Assembly: GCA_947623645.1 (NCBI GenBank)
Contig: CANQHK010000005.1
Coordinates: 1 to 24,719, forward strand
Origin: an uncultured Bacilli bacterium
Lineage (GTDB): Bacteria; Bacillota_I; Bacilli_A; RF39; UBA660
Reading direction: 5' to 3'
Length of the DNA: 24,719 nucleotides
In this document: in pieces, positions 16,327 to 24,718 of the stretch
Numbering within the stretch: position 1 is the stretch's first letter
Layout: every line of letters begins with the position of its first letter
The notes under the pieces: model-generated
The model's database searches: none
What the model saw: the letters and a program-made list of their open reading frames with translations, nothing else
What the model was told of the DNA's origin: nothing
Made by a program: the position numbers and the translations under genes

Positions 16327-16764
16327 TTAATTTTCTTTTTTAATAACAAGAGCAAGAGGAGATAACTCTTCTATTTTTAAAGAGTTTATATCATACCAAT
16401 TAGCTCCCAGCGAATCTCTTCCATCTTCTTCTTGTTTAATCTTTTCTTCTTGATCTTTTGTTATATTTACTCGATAGATTATGGCATAATGTCTTAAATC
16501 TTCTTCGAGTTCTTCCTCGATTTTCCAAACTTCATAATGTGTCATAGCGGTATAAATTTTAAATTCTTCAATCGCTATTCCTACTTCTTCTTGAAATTCT
16601 CTTTTTAGAGTTTCTTCTGGCGTTTCTCCAAAGTCAATTCCTCCGCCTGGTAAATCTAATTTTCCTTTATAAGCTCCTCTTGACTTACGAATCAATAAAA
16701 CTTGATTTTTAGAGTTTACTACAATGCCGTAGCACCCGACATGTTTCGAGATTAATCTTTTCAT
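16327..16764 (-). CDS. Nudix hydrolase
   Basis: This 145-residue protein carries a complete Nudix box: G41, five residues, E47, seven residues, then REFQEEVGI (R55-I63), the GX5EX7REUXEEXGU pattern that binds the metal and hydrolyses a nucleoside diphosphate linked to another group. The upstream LPGGGID and the start VGCYGIVVNSKNQVLLIRK fit a MutT/NTP-type fold, but the substrate cannot be read from sequence. The ATG lies 13 bases after the stop codon of the histidine kinase and has no recognisable Shine-Dalgarno, so it is probably translated by coupling to the kinase. A TTG-initiated reading from 16824 overlapping the kinase gene is less likely because the extra residues are a Lys/Asn-rich shadow of the kinase tail. 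Confidence 0.88.
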   Translation of the reverse strand: MKRLISKHVGCYGIVVNSKNQVLLIRKSRGAYKGKLDLPGGGIDFGETPEETLKREFQEEVGIAIEEFKIYTAMTHYEVWKIEEELEEDLRHYAIIYRVNITKDQEEKIKQEEDGRDSLGANWYDINSLKIEELSPLALVIKKEN

Positions 16765-16777
16765 TAAAAAGAGCAAA

Positions 16778-18736
16778 CTAAAGTTCTTTCGTATCTTCTG
16801 TTTGTTCTTGTTTTTCTGCATCAACTATTACTACCGCTGGTACATCTTTCCATATGTCTTCTTGTTCCGTTGTTTTTGGTTCTTTAAAGATTTTATCGAG
16901 TTTCTTTTGAATTTGTTCTTTATTAAATGGTTTTGCTATATAATCTTTAAATCCTTCTTGAAGATATTTTTCTTCAGAACCTGCTAAAGCATCTGCTGTT
17001 AGAGCAATGACAGGAGTTTCAAAAGATGGATTTTCTTTTAATTTAGCAAGTGCTGTTTCTCCACTCATAACGGGCATCATGATATCCATTAAAATCAAAT
17101 CATATTTTTCTGTTTGTACTTTTTGGATACATTCTTCTCCATTTTTACATTCATCGATGTTGAATTCAAAATCTGCTAAAGCTCTTTTTGCAACTTTTAA
17201 ATTTAAATCATTGTCATCGACGATTAAAATTCTTTTGTTTCCATAGTTGTTTGGTTGATATGTCTCGGATTGTTTTAAGATTTCGGTTGTATTTAAAATT
17301 TGGGTATTGGTTAATGGCTTGGAAATATGCCCTATTTTTTGAGGAATCTGTACAACAAAGATAGAACCCTCCCGATATCTACTTTGAACATTGATGGTTC
17401 CTCCCATCATTTCGACAAGTCGTTTGGTGATGGCAAGTCCTAGTCCAGTTCCTTCGGTTGTTGAATTTTTTTCGATTTCAAGTCGTTCAAATTTCGTAAA
17501 GAGTTTATCGATATCTTCTTTTTTAATTCCTCTTCCTGTATCTTGAACACTAATGATTAGAAGGCAATTTTGCTCTTTATTGATACATTTTACCGTTAAA
17601 TCAATTTTTCCTTGATCCGTATATTTAATAGCATTGGTTAAAAGATTGTTGATGATTCCTTTGACATGCACTTTATCTCCAATTAACTCATAAGGAATAT
17701 CCTCTGCTAAATGGAGGGCAAAATCAATGGGCTTTTCTCCAATTCTCGTTCCTGTTACTCGAGCGAGTGTTGTAATTTCTTCCACAAAATTATATGGACT
17801 TTCTGTGATTTCCATTTTGTCACTTTCAATTTTATTGATATCTAAAATATTTCCAACAATTTCTAATAATGTTTGAGAAGCACTTAAAATATCATCGGCA
17901 TCTTCCCTTACAATTTCTGGTACTTGGTCTTTATAACCCGCAATATCTTCACTTAATCCAACAATTGCATTTAAAGGTGTTCTTATTTCATGAGACATAC
18001 TGGATAAAAAGTCGGATTTCGCACGATTGGCTCTTTCAGCTTGCTCTTTGGCAATGTTTAATTCTGCAATCATTTTGATATCTGGATTTTCAATCGTATT
18101 ATACATGACGACTGTAACAATGGAAAAGATCGTTGTCATTAAAATAAGACCTGGATTAATATTTCTTATAATAAATACAACCACAAAACCAACGATTAAG
18201 ATGATTAAGGGTAATAATTTCATCTTATTTAATCGTTCTTTATTTTTTAGAATAAAGATAATATCTGCTACTAAATAAACGATTGATAGAAAAATTAAAA
18301 AATTTGGTCCCATTCCATAGGTATAAATATAACGCCCATCATTATAGTAATGAAGAGGAAGAAAGAAAGAAAATACGGATAACAACAATAAAATACCCAT
18401 CGTAAGCGTTTTTGGATCGCTTTTTTTAAATTTTTTTCGAATGTTTTCATATCCAAAACAAACGGTTGCTACATAGAACATAAAGAAAGTCATCCAAAAG
18501 CAAATATTTGCTATATGCAATTTATTTATGACCAATGTTAGAATTGGAAATTTGGGAAGTCCTTTAATAAAAAAACCACTTAAAAATTCTAAAATCAATC
18601 CAACAATATTGGAAATAATTAATCCTGTAAACAATTTTGTTTCAATATTATTAACTCTTTTTTTGAGGGCAAATAATAATGCTATAATCGTTACATAGAC
18701 AAAATTGATTCCTAAAAATATATATCCAATATCCAT
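16778..18736 (-). CDS. Hybrid sensor histidine kinase with N-terminal membrane sensor and C-terminal receiver
   Basis: This 652-residue hybrid kinase starts with about seven hydrophobic segments (residues ~1-218) with little extracellular loop, so it probably senses a membrane or small hydrophobic signal. A short coiled coil leads to HisKA with the phosphorylated H249 in SHEIRTPLN. The ATPase domain has N-box NLLTNAIKYT, DTGRGI and GTGLGL. The receiver (about 500-620) has LILMDIMMPVMSG with phospho-acceptor D551 and KPF as the switch Lys. The last ~30 residues are an acidic tail. No HPt domain and no DNA-binding response regulator are nearby, so the output is unclear; the small XRE gene in the same operon is one possibility. 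AGGTGG lies 7 bases before the ATG, with an extended -10 promoter upstream. Confidence 0.93.
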   Translation of the reverse strand: MDIGYIFLGINFVYVTIIALLFALKKRVNNIETKLFTGLIISNIVGLILEFLSGFFIKGLPKFPILTLVINKLHIANICFWMTFFMFYVATVCFGYENIRKKFKKSDPKTLTMGILLLLSVFSFFLPLHYYNDGRYIYTYGMGPNFLIFLSIVYLVADIIFILKNKERLNKMKLLPLIILIVGFVVVFIIRNINPGLILMTTIFSIVTVVMYNTIENPDIKMIAELNIAKEQAERANRAKSDFLSSMSHEIRTPLNAIVGLSEDIAGYKDQVPEIVREDADDILSASQTLLEIVGNILDINKIESDKMEITESPYNFVEEITTLARVTGTRIGEKPIDFALHLAEDIPYELIGDKVHVKGIINNLLTNAIKYTDQGKIDLTVKCINKEQNCLLIISVQDTGRGIKKEDIDKLFTKFERLEIEKNSTTEGTGLGLAITKRLVEMMGGTINVQSRYREGSIFVVQIPQKIGHISKPLTNTQILNTTEILKQSETYQPNNYGNKRILIVDDNDLNLKVAKRALADFEFNIDECKNGEECIQKVQTEKYDLILMDIMMPVMSGETALAKLKENPSFETPVIALTADALAGSEEKYLQEGFKDYIAKPFNKEQIQKKLDKIFKEPKTTEQEDIWKDVPAVVIVDAEKQEQTEDTKEL

Positions 18737-18760
18737 ACTACACCACCTACTCTAATTTTT

Positions 18761-18769
18761 ATTATACCA
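18761..18769 (-). promoter_or_regulatory. Extended -10 promoter of the kinase operon
   Basis: On the minus strand this reads TGGTATAAT, a perfect TATAAT with an extended TG. No good -35 is seen; the upstream bases are the T-run of the preceding gene's terminator. Confidence 0.75.
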
Positions 18770-18770
18770 T

Positions 18771-18800
18771 AAAAAAGAAGCAAATGTTATAATTTGCCTC
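18771..18800 (-). terminator. Terminator of the CoA-ligase operon
   Basis: On the minus strand GAGGCAAAT, loop TATAAC and ATTTGCTTC form a 9-bp stem with one G-U pair, followed by TTTTTT. It ends the CoA-transferase/ligase operon five bases past its stop. The T-run ends two bases before the TGG of the kinase promoter. Confidence 0.85.
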
Positions 18801-18804
18801 ATTT

Positions 18805-20751
18805 TTATAAAGTTTTGACAAGTTTTTTACTTGCTTCTATATGTCTTTCTGTAGATTCTCTTTCCAGACGTTTAAAATCTACTTTTAGATTTGGAGTTAC
18901 TGGCAACTGTTCTTTTTCAATATATTCTTCAGGAATTTTATATTCCTTCAAAGTGCTACATAAAGCGATGATTTCTGCTCTTATGACATCTTTATATTCA
19001 GAATATTCATTCTTTATAGAATAATATAAAATTGGTATACTTTCTTGAATGTCATCTGGAATTGCAATTAAAGCACAAGATTCTAAAGATTTTACATTGG
19101 AAATTAGAAACTCTTCAATTTCTGTTGGTGAAAATTTGAATCCATTGCGACCAATTTGTCTTGTTTTTCTTCCTGTGACGTAAATTCCTCCATCTCGATC
19201 AATTTTTCCTAAATCACCAGAACAGCACCAAACTTGTCCATCTTTTCCTTTTTTATAGAAATTGGCTGTTTCTTGTTCTCGATTAAAGGCATAACCTTTC
19301 ATAGAACATGGTGTTTGATAACGAATTTCTCCCTCTAAATCTTCTCCATACCGTAATTCTTCATCTGTCTCTGGATCAAAAATAGAAATTGTTGTAAATA
19401 TTAAAGGGTATCCAGAGCAACCAGGATGTTTGGTTTTTAAGAACGTTCTTGTGGATAAACTAAGTCCTGGTCCTGCTTCGTTTTGACCATAACCTGGCTC
19501 TACTTTCACTGGACATCCACGCTTTTCTAATTCTTCATCTAAGGCATACTGCTTTGAGGTTTCTAAATGAGCACTTCCGGAAACTAAAGATTTTAGGTAC
19601 GATAAATCTTTTAATCGATTTGGATTATTTTGCAAGAAGTTCAATAAGATTTTCATATGAATTGGTGCTCCTAATATATGATTTGGTTTGTATTTTTCGA
19701 TTAAATCTGGAAATTTATCAATAACAGGAACGGGAATTAGAATATCTTCGAGTCCAAATGCTAAAATTGTATATACTCCATTATTGGATCCAAAACCTAA
19801 GAAAAGTGGAATAATATCTAGATTTTTGTCTTTTTCATCATAGTGAGTTTCCCCTAATTCTACTTGACGAACCATAGCAGTAAATGTTTCATTGGTATAG
19901 CGAATTGGTTTTGGAGTTGCTGTTGTTCCACTTGAATAAATAATTTCTACGGTTGTATTTTCTTCATATGGAGAATCTATTTTTCCTGTATAGGTTCTTC
20001 CTTTTCGAATAAACTCATGCCAATTTAAATATTTATCTTTTATAGGAACAATCGGTTTTTCTCCTTTTTTCCTTTCTACAGCATCTTTAAAATTGGATAA
20101 TAGATTCATTCCAAAAGGTAAGGAATTGGTTGGAGAGATAAACATTACATTTTCAATTTGTTCGGATAAATCTTTTTGATTGGTTAAAATTTCATCAATC
20201 ATTGGAGAACAATCTTCCATGGTAATATAAAATTTCGTATGAGATTCTCGCATCGTTAATTCAATATCTTTGGTGGTTGTTCTTGGGTCTAATTCTACAG
20301 CAACTGCTCCAATTCTATTTAAGGCAAACAACATATAAACAGATTCTGGAGTTGTTGGCATAGCAATTACGACATGGTCTTTTTCGCGAATTCCCATTTC
20401 TAAAAAGGATTTTGCCACTTCTTCAATTTGATAAAACATTTCGCAATAGCTGATTTTTCTACCATAATAATTTAGAGCTGTAAAATTGAGTCTCTTTTTA
20501 TTTCTTAAATAAAGATAATCGTACATTTTCATTTTTGGAAGAGCAGCATCTAAGGTTCCCTTTTTATAGTATTTTATTTGTGGTCGATCAATGCTTGCAT
20601 ATCCTGTAAATTTTTCTTGCGTATAATACTCATCTGTTTGTAACTTTGGATTTTCAAAGTATTCTTTTATCTTTTCCATTTCATAAATATTATTTTCTGT
20701 AATTGCTTGATTTAAGTCTTTTTTTAACCTTGCATAAAATTCTTTTTTCAT
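18805..20751 (-). CDS. Adenylate-forming enzyme, acyl-CoA synthetase (ANL superfamily)
   Basis: This is a 648-residue ANL enzyme, predicted to adenylate a carboxylic acid and pass it to CoA. The A3 motif is IIYSSGTTATPKP (S273-T277), A5 is GYGQNEAG, A7 is CSGDLG, A8 includes GFKFSPTEIEEF, and the A10 lysine is K623 in TPNLKVDFK. A ~100-residue N-terminal extension precedes the core and contains ALNYYGRKISYCEM. The A3 loop deviates from the usual SGTTGxPKG: the first G is Ala and the last G is Pro, so ATP handling or substrate may be unusual. It follows the CoA-transferase by 60 bp, and the shared terminator marks a two-gene operon. AGGAGG lies 6 bases before the ATG at 20749-20751; an upstream TTG is not needed. 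The acid substrate is not identifiable here. Confidence 0.85.
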   Translation of the reverse strand: MKKEFYARLKKDLNQAITENNIYEMEKIKEYFENPKLQTDEYYTQEKFTGYASIDRPQIKYYKKGTLDAALPKMKMYDYLYLRNKKRLNFTALNYYGRKISYCEMFYQIEEVAKSFLEMGIREKDHVVIAMPTTPESVYMLFALNRIGAVAVELDPRTTTKDIELTMRESHTKFYITMEDCSPMIDEILTNQKDLSEQIENVMFISPTNSLPFGMNLLSNFKDAVERKKGEKPIVPIKDKYLNWHEFIRKGRTYTGKIDSPYEENTTVEIIYSSGTTATPKPIRYTNETFTAMVRQVELGETHYDEKDKNLDIIPLFLGFGSNNGVYTILAFGLEDILIPVPVIDKFPDLIEKYKPNHILGAPIHMKILLNFLQNNPNRLKDLSYLKSLVSGSAHLETSKQYALDEELEKRGCPVKVEPGYGQNEAGPGLSLSTRTFLKTKHPGCSGYPLIFTTISIFDPETDEELRYGEDLEGEIRYQTPCSMKGYAFNREQETANFYKKGKDGQVWCCSGDLGKIDRDGGIYVTGRKTRQIGRNGFKFSPTEIEEFLISNVKSLESCALIAIPDDIQESIPILYYSIKNEYSEYKDVIRAEIIALCSTLKEYKIPEEYIEKEQLPVTPNLKVDFKRLERESTERHIEASKKLVKTL

Positions 20752-20811
20752 CAAAAACCTCCTAAAAAATCTTATTTATTTATTTATTATAGCACATATT
20801 TTTTTATTTCG

Positions 20812-22371
20812 TTAAATTTTTAATCCCATTTTTTCTTCTTTAAAAATTCTTTCATCCATTTCCTTTAAATCTTTAGAAATAATCGGAGAAAAGGCCATCT
20901 TTTCGAGAATATCTTTTTCGAGGTCTACTCCGGGAGCAATTTCTATTAGTTCTACTCCCTCTTTGATTAAATGAAAGACAGCTCGTTCTGTAACATATAA
21001 AATTTCTTGATTGTTTCGAATCGCTTCTTTAGCGGAGAATGTGATCTGTTCTACTTGATCGACAAATTTTTGCTTTTCACCGTCTTTTTCAATTTCTAAT
21101 TTTCCATCTTCAATTTTTACTTCTAAGTCCCCTGCTGTAAAGGTTCCGATGAAGACGACTTTTTTAGTCGATTGTGTAATATTAATGAACCCACCGGGTC
21201 CTGTTACACGGGTTCCAAATTTGGATACATTGACGTTTCCTTCTTTATCGACTTCGGCAAGTCCCAATACAGCCATGTTTAGACTTCCTCCATTATAGGC
21301 ATCAAATTGCGATGCTGTTGCAATGACGGAATCAGGATTAATACTTGCTCCAAAGGCAATTCCTCCGACAGGAACTCCTCCAGTTGGACCGGATTCTACG
21401 GATAGGTAAATTTCATCGGCAAATCCTTCTTCTGCTGCAACGTTTGCAACGGAATCGGGCATTCCAACACCCAAATTAATGACGTCTTTGGATTTTAATT
21501 CCATGGCAGCACGTCTTCCACAGATTTTTCTTTCATCCAGTTTTCGAATTTTTATATCGGATAGTTCGATTCTTTTATCTCCAGTTACTTCAGGACGATA
21601 AATTGGGATATTGTAATCTCCTAAACTCGTATCGGGTTCTGCTACTACAACGTAGTCTACATAAGAGGAATGGATTAGCACTTCTCTTGCTCGAATGGAA
21701 TTTTTGGGAACAATTTTTTCAACTTGCGCAATGACAATTCCTCCTGAGTTATGAGCGGCAATGGCCATATTGTATTGTTCTCCGATGACTCCTTCATGTT
21801 CTAAGGAAAGATTCCCCTCTTCATCGGCATAGGTTGCTTTAATAACAGCTACTTGAATCGGAAAAGATTTATAAAAAAGTTGTTCTTTTCCATCGATTGT
21901 GATTTTTTCTACAATATCTTCTAATTCTTTGGCTTTTTCGTTGGCGCGACATCCTCCAAATTCAGGGTCAGCAAAGGTATTTAAACCAATATGGGTTACA
22001 ATTCCAACTTCTCCTCCAGCAATTGCTCGATATAAGTGATTGATGACTCCAAGAGGTACGGCAAAGGATGGAAACTGATTATTTCCAATGGCATTTCCAA
22101 AAACTTTTCCCATTCCTAGATGGGCACAGATTGCTTTTCCAACCATTCCAGGTTTAGCAAGCATATTCATTCCTACATCATCTTCGGTTAAATTTCCAGG
22201 ACTAATTCCACAAGTAACTCCTAAATTACAAGGATGTCCTGTTTCTAAAAAAGAATCCATCATTCCTTTTAGAATCGCTTCTGCGGATCCACTTCCTCCA
22301 CTTCCAGATATTGCTACCATATCCCCGTCTTTTATTAATTTTGCCGCTTCTTCTTTAGTTATAATTTTCAT
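20812..22371 (-). CDS. Acetate/propionate-type CoA-transferase (fused alpha-beta, family I)
   Basis: This 519-residue protein fuses the two subunits of family I CoA-transferases, like YdiF or propionate CoA-transferase (about 520-530 residues). The alpha half starts with VAISGSGGSGSAEAIL and the beta half near residue 285 (KICGRRAAMEL, NLGVGMPDSVA). The catalytic glutamate is E326 in VESGPTGGVP, which forms the glutamyl-CoA intermediate. It moves CoA between short acyl groups, typically acetyl-CoA and another short-chain acid, in fermentation or fatty-acid activation. It is first in an operon with the ANL ligase, so both act on CoA thioesters. Its own promoter (TTGGAA, 16 bp, TATAAT) lies just upstream. 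The ribosome binding site AGGA is 10 bases from the ATG. Family assignment is firm, the acid specificity is not. Confidence 0.93.
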   Translation of the reverse strand: MKIITKEEAAKLIKDGDMVAISGSGGSGSAEAILKGMMDSFLETGHPCNLGVTCGISPGNLTEDDVGMNMLAKPGMVGKAICAHLGMGKVFGNAIGNNQFPSFAVPLGVINHLYRAIAGGEVGIVTHIGLNTFADPEFGGCRANEKAKELEDIVEKITIDGKEQLFYKSFPIQVAVIKATYADEEGNLSLEHEGVIGEQYNMAIAAHNSGGIVIAQVEKIVPKNSIRAREVLIHSSYVDYVVVAEPDTSLGDYNIPIYRPEVTGDKRIELSDIKIRKLDERKICGRRAAMELKSKDVINLGVGMPDSVANVAAEEGFADEIYLSVESGPTGGVPVGGIAFGASINPDSVIATASQFDAYNGGSLNMAVLGLAEVDKEGNVNVSKFGTRVTGPGGFINITQSTKKVVFIGTFTAGDLEVKIEDGKLEIEKDGEKQKFVDQVEQITFSAKEAIRNNQEILYVTERAVFHLIKEGVELIEIAPGVDLEKDILEKMAFSPIISKDLKEMDERIFKEEKMGLKI

Positions 22372-22395
22372 AAAAACACCGTCCTATCTAAGAAA

Positions 22396-22423
22396 ATTAT
22401 ATCATAATATATTGGTTTTCCAA
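22396..22423 (-). promoter_or_regulatory. Promoter of the CoA-transferase/ligase operon
   Basis: On the minus strand TTGGAA (22418-22423), 16 bp and TATAAT (22396-22401) with an extended TGA before the -10. It lies about 25 bases upstream of the ATG. Confidence 0.8.
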
Positions 22424-22424
22424 A

Positions 22425-22449
22425 CAAAAAAAGAGAATTTTACATTCCC
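22425..22449 (-). terminator. Terminator of the LamG/lectin-fold gene
   Basis: On the minus strand GGGAAT, loop GTAAA and ATTCTC make a 6-bp stem with one G-U pair, followed by TTTTTTTG. It lies about 120 bases beyond the gene's stop and just before the CoA operon promoter. Confidence 0.7.
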
Positions 22450-22493
22450 TTTTTGGTTCTAGAATTTCTGATGTGAAATAATTTCTAACGAAA

Positions 22494-22510
22494 CCTATAT
22501 GAAATATAGG
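22494..22510. repeat. Perfect 7-bp inverted repeat in the 3' leader of the lectin-fold gene
   Basis: CCTATAT, GAA and ATATAGG form a perfect hairpin on either strand. It lies 58 bases downstream of the stop at 22568. No long T-run follows on the minus strand, so it is a stability element or a weak secondary terminator rather than a clear one. Nothing else is seen in 22450-22567. Confidence 0.4.
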
Positions 22511-22567
22511 AAAAATAGTTTTTAATGAAAAATTTTGAATACTTGTTTTTTTGCTTTTATATCTATT

Positions 22568-24718
22568 TTAAAAAACAATAATCATTCCTCTAGACGAATA
22601 ATCCTTTGAAGCAGCACCAGCCGTATCATCGAGGAAAAAAATTCCTGCTGCCATTCGAGCTCCAAATAGTCCTCCTCGAAGGATGAATGAGACATTGGAT
22701 GAATCTGGGTTAAAGTCGTCTGAATACCAATTTTTTACTTCCAAAATTGCATGCCCATAGCATTGTTTCCCATTACAATTTTCAGACAAAATTGTGTCGA
22801 TATATGAATCATAATATTTTGTATCAATCGTTTCTAAAGAAGATAAGAACCCACTATTATCTACTTTTAAATTAATATTTCCCATAGTAAACTCACTAGA
22901 GTTTCCATTCATATCATAAATTCCTGTGATATTTCCAGTAGTAGATGATGCTTGACCATTGATACTATCATATTTATTTTCATCACTATTACATACATTT
23001 TCATCAGCATTAGCATCTTGACTACTTGCTCCAATTCCAGTTATATGATTACTACAATTGTTTATTCTTATTTCTTTTTCAGATTCTTCATATTTACTAT
23101 TTCCATATTTCCCATACTTACTTTGGGTAAGATAAGCGACTGTTCCCCATTCACTATTTTTCATCATATGAATATCCATTTTAGTTTGATCTGTTTCAAA
23201 TCCATATGGATTTCCAACTCGCTGCATACTCTTTATCGCATAAAAGAAATTTGCTACATTATTATATCTTAATGATGTTTTATTTGGTAATATTTCAAGT
23301 CCATCTGCACTTTCACAATCTTCTTTTGTTTTTATACAATTTAATAAATTTTGAGAACTATATGATGAATTGAATGAGTATGTTTTATGACTTAATTCAA
23401 ACTTTCCTACCCAAATTCCAGATAATTGTATCCCATCAAACGTAAATCCATCTGGGGTTCTCCAAGTTTCATCAATAGGAACAGAACTACTATATTGAGC
23501 ATTCCCATCTTCTGTTGTATTCTTATCAATAAATTTAATATCGATTTCTCCTGGTAGGGCTTGTGATACTGCTTCTGTTCTTCCCTCTTCTTGTTTACCA
23601 TAATAATTAGTACCATCTTCTGATTTTATACTGTAACTATATCTTGGAATCCATACAAACATCGTATTAATCATATCCATATCAATAGGAGTATCATTTT
23701 TTATATCGTTTCCTTGGTTAAAATCATAATCAAGAACAATTTCATTCTTATTTTTCAAATCTCCTGTTTCATAGATTTCTTTTACATCATTTTCGGTTAA
23801 TGTTCTTTTATAAATTTGAACAAAATCATATGTAATACTTGTTGTATTTCCTGCTGCTTTTTCTCCTAATATCAAAGAATTTGTTGATTGAAAATCAAAG
23901 GATTCAGAAAAATCACTCTGTTTTATAAGTTCATCATTGATATATTTTGAAGAACTATTTCCACTAAAAATAAAGGAAACTGTGTACCATGTATTTAATT
24001 GAACCGCTTTGATAGCACTAAAAACTGTACTACCATTATGTCTTTGATTGAGTTGTAAAACTAAAGAATTATCAACAGAATCATGAACATATTGAAGATA
24101 AAATCCTTCTTGTGTAATATTCACAATTACAGATTCGCACTTTCTAGTTGGATAATTTTCCCCACACGATCTTGTTGGCAAATCATTTAATTTAAATTTA
24201 ATTGTGAAAGAAAAAGCCTTTCCCAAATTCTCATTAGCATATCCCAAATCAATATATTGTGTATTCCCTTTTAAAGTAAGCTCTCCATTTTCAATTTTTG
24301 CATCTCCAGAAATGGCTTTATGATTCCCTTTTCCAGAATTATCGAATACTTTATCTTGACGAATCGTAACAGCATTCGCCCACTCTTGTTTTTCATAATT
24401 ATACCATTCTTTTGTAATATCTGCTTTCTTCCAAGTTTTAGAGTTGTCATCATAGTAAACGGGTATCATTCCACTTGCTAACTTTGGAGGATTGGCTCCA
24501 CTTGCATCGATATATTCTAAAGATTCTGCTGCTTCAATCTCAAAATGAATCGAATATTCTGTTCCCATTACATCATTTCCAGCTTTATAATCTAACCACA
24601 TCTGAAATGCATAATTATATGTTTCTTTTCTTTCGATTGATCCCGTTTCTAAATAATAATTTCCATCTTTGTCTTTCTTATCGAGGATACTTCGAATTTC
24701 ATCAATTCCACCAACATC
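22568..24718 (-). CDS. Surface protein with LamG-like and FGE/C-type-lectin-fold domains (5' end cut by window edge)
   Basis: The frame stays open past the right edge, so the start is missing; 716 codons are visible. A LamG_3/concanavalin-A-like domain spans about visible residues 124-319 (FDNSGKGNH, YIDLGYANENLG, VQIYKRTLTENDVKEIYETG). From ~353 (MFVWIPRYSYS) to the end runs a region resembling formylglycine-generating-enzyme/C-type-lectin folds: WVGKFELS, HMMKNSEWGTVAYL, then GIYDMNGNSSEFTMGN and a C-terminal LRGGLFGARMAAGIFFL. FGE-like proteins end in RGG followed by GFR; here the end is SSRGMIIVF. Proteins of this layout are, from memory, common in uncultured Bacilli/RF39 genomes, usually as hypothetical or pilin-like surface proteins. 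Cys residues are sparse and paired (CGENYPTRKC). Catalytic Cys pairs of true FGE are not seen, so ligand binding is more likely than enzymatic activity. The lower coordinate end is terminated at 22425-22449. Confidence 0.7.
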   Translation of the reverse strand, partial: DVGGIDEIRSILDKKDKDGNYYLETGSIERKETYNYAFQMWLDYKAGNDVMGTEYSIHFEIEAAESLEYIDASGANPPKLASGMIPVYYDDNSKTWKKADITKEWYNYEKQEWANAVTIRQDKVFDNSGKGNHKAISGDAKIENGELTLKGNTQYIDLGYANENLGKAFSFTIKFKLNDLPTRSCGENYPTRKCESVIVNITQEGFYLQYVHDSVDNSLVLQLNQRHNGSTVFSAIKAVQLNTWYTVSFIFSGNSSSKYINDELIKQSDFSESFDFQSTNSLILGEKAAGNTTSITYDFVQIYKRTLTENDVKEIYETGDLKNKNEIVLDYDFNQGNDIKNDTPIDMDMINTMFVWIPRYSYSIKSEDGTNYYGKQEEGRTEAVSQALPGEIDIKFIDKNTTEDGNAQYSSSVPIDETWRTPDGFTFDGIQLSGIWVGKFELSHKTYSFNSSYSSQNLLNCIKTKEDCESADGLEILPNKTSLRYNNVANFFYAIKSMQRVGNPYGFETDQTKMDIHMMKNSEWGTVAYLTQSKYGKYGNSKYEESEKEIRINNCSNHITGIGASSQDANADENVCNSDENKYDSINGQASSTTGNITGIYDMNGNSSEFTMGNINLKVDNSGFLSSLETIDTKYYDSYIDTILSENCNGKQCYGHAILEVKNWYSDDFNPDSSNVSFILRGGLFGARMAAGIFFLDDTAGAASKDYSSRGMIIVF

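Noticed and set aside
16765..16824. A longer Nudix reading starting inside the kinase gene
   Set aside because: It starts with TTG, has no ribosome binding site, and the extra 20 residues are a shadow of the kinase tail.
22088..22462. A 124-residue plus-strand open frame over the start of the CoA-transferase
   Set aside because: It is antisense to a strongly supported gene, with no ribosome binding site or recognisable protein features.
22372..22567. A template repeat or reverse transcriptase next to the lectin-fold gene
   Set aside because: I compared this gap with the C-terminal coding segment by eye and saw no resemblance; it contains only a hairpin, a terminator and the CoA operon promoter.
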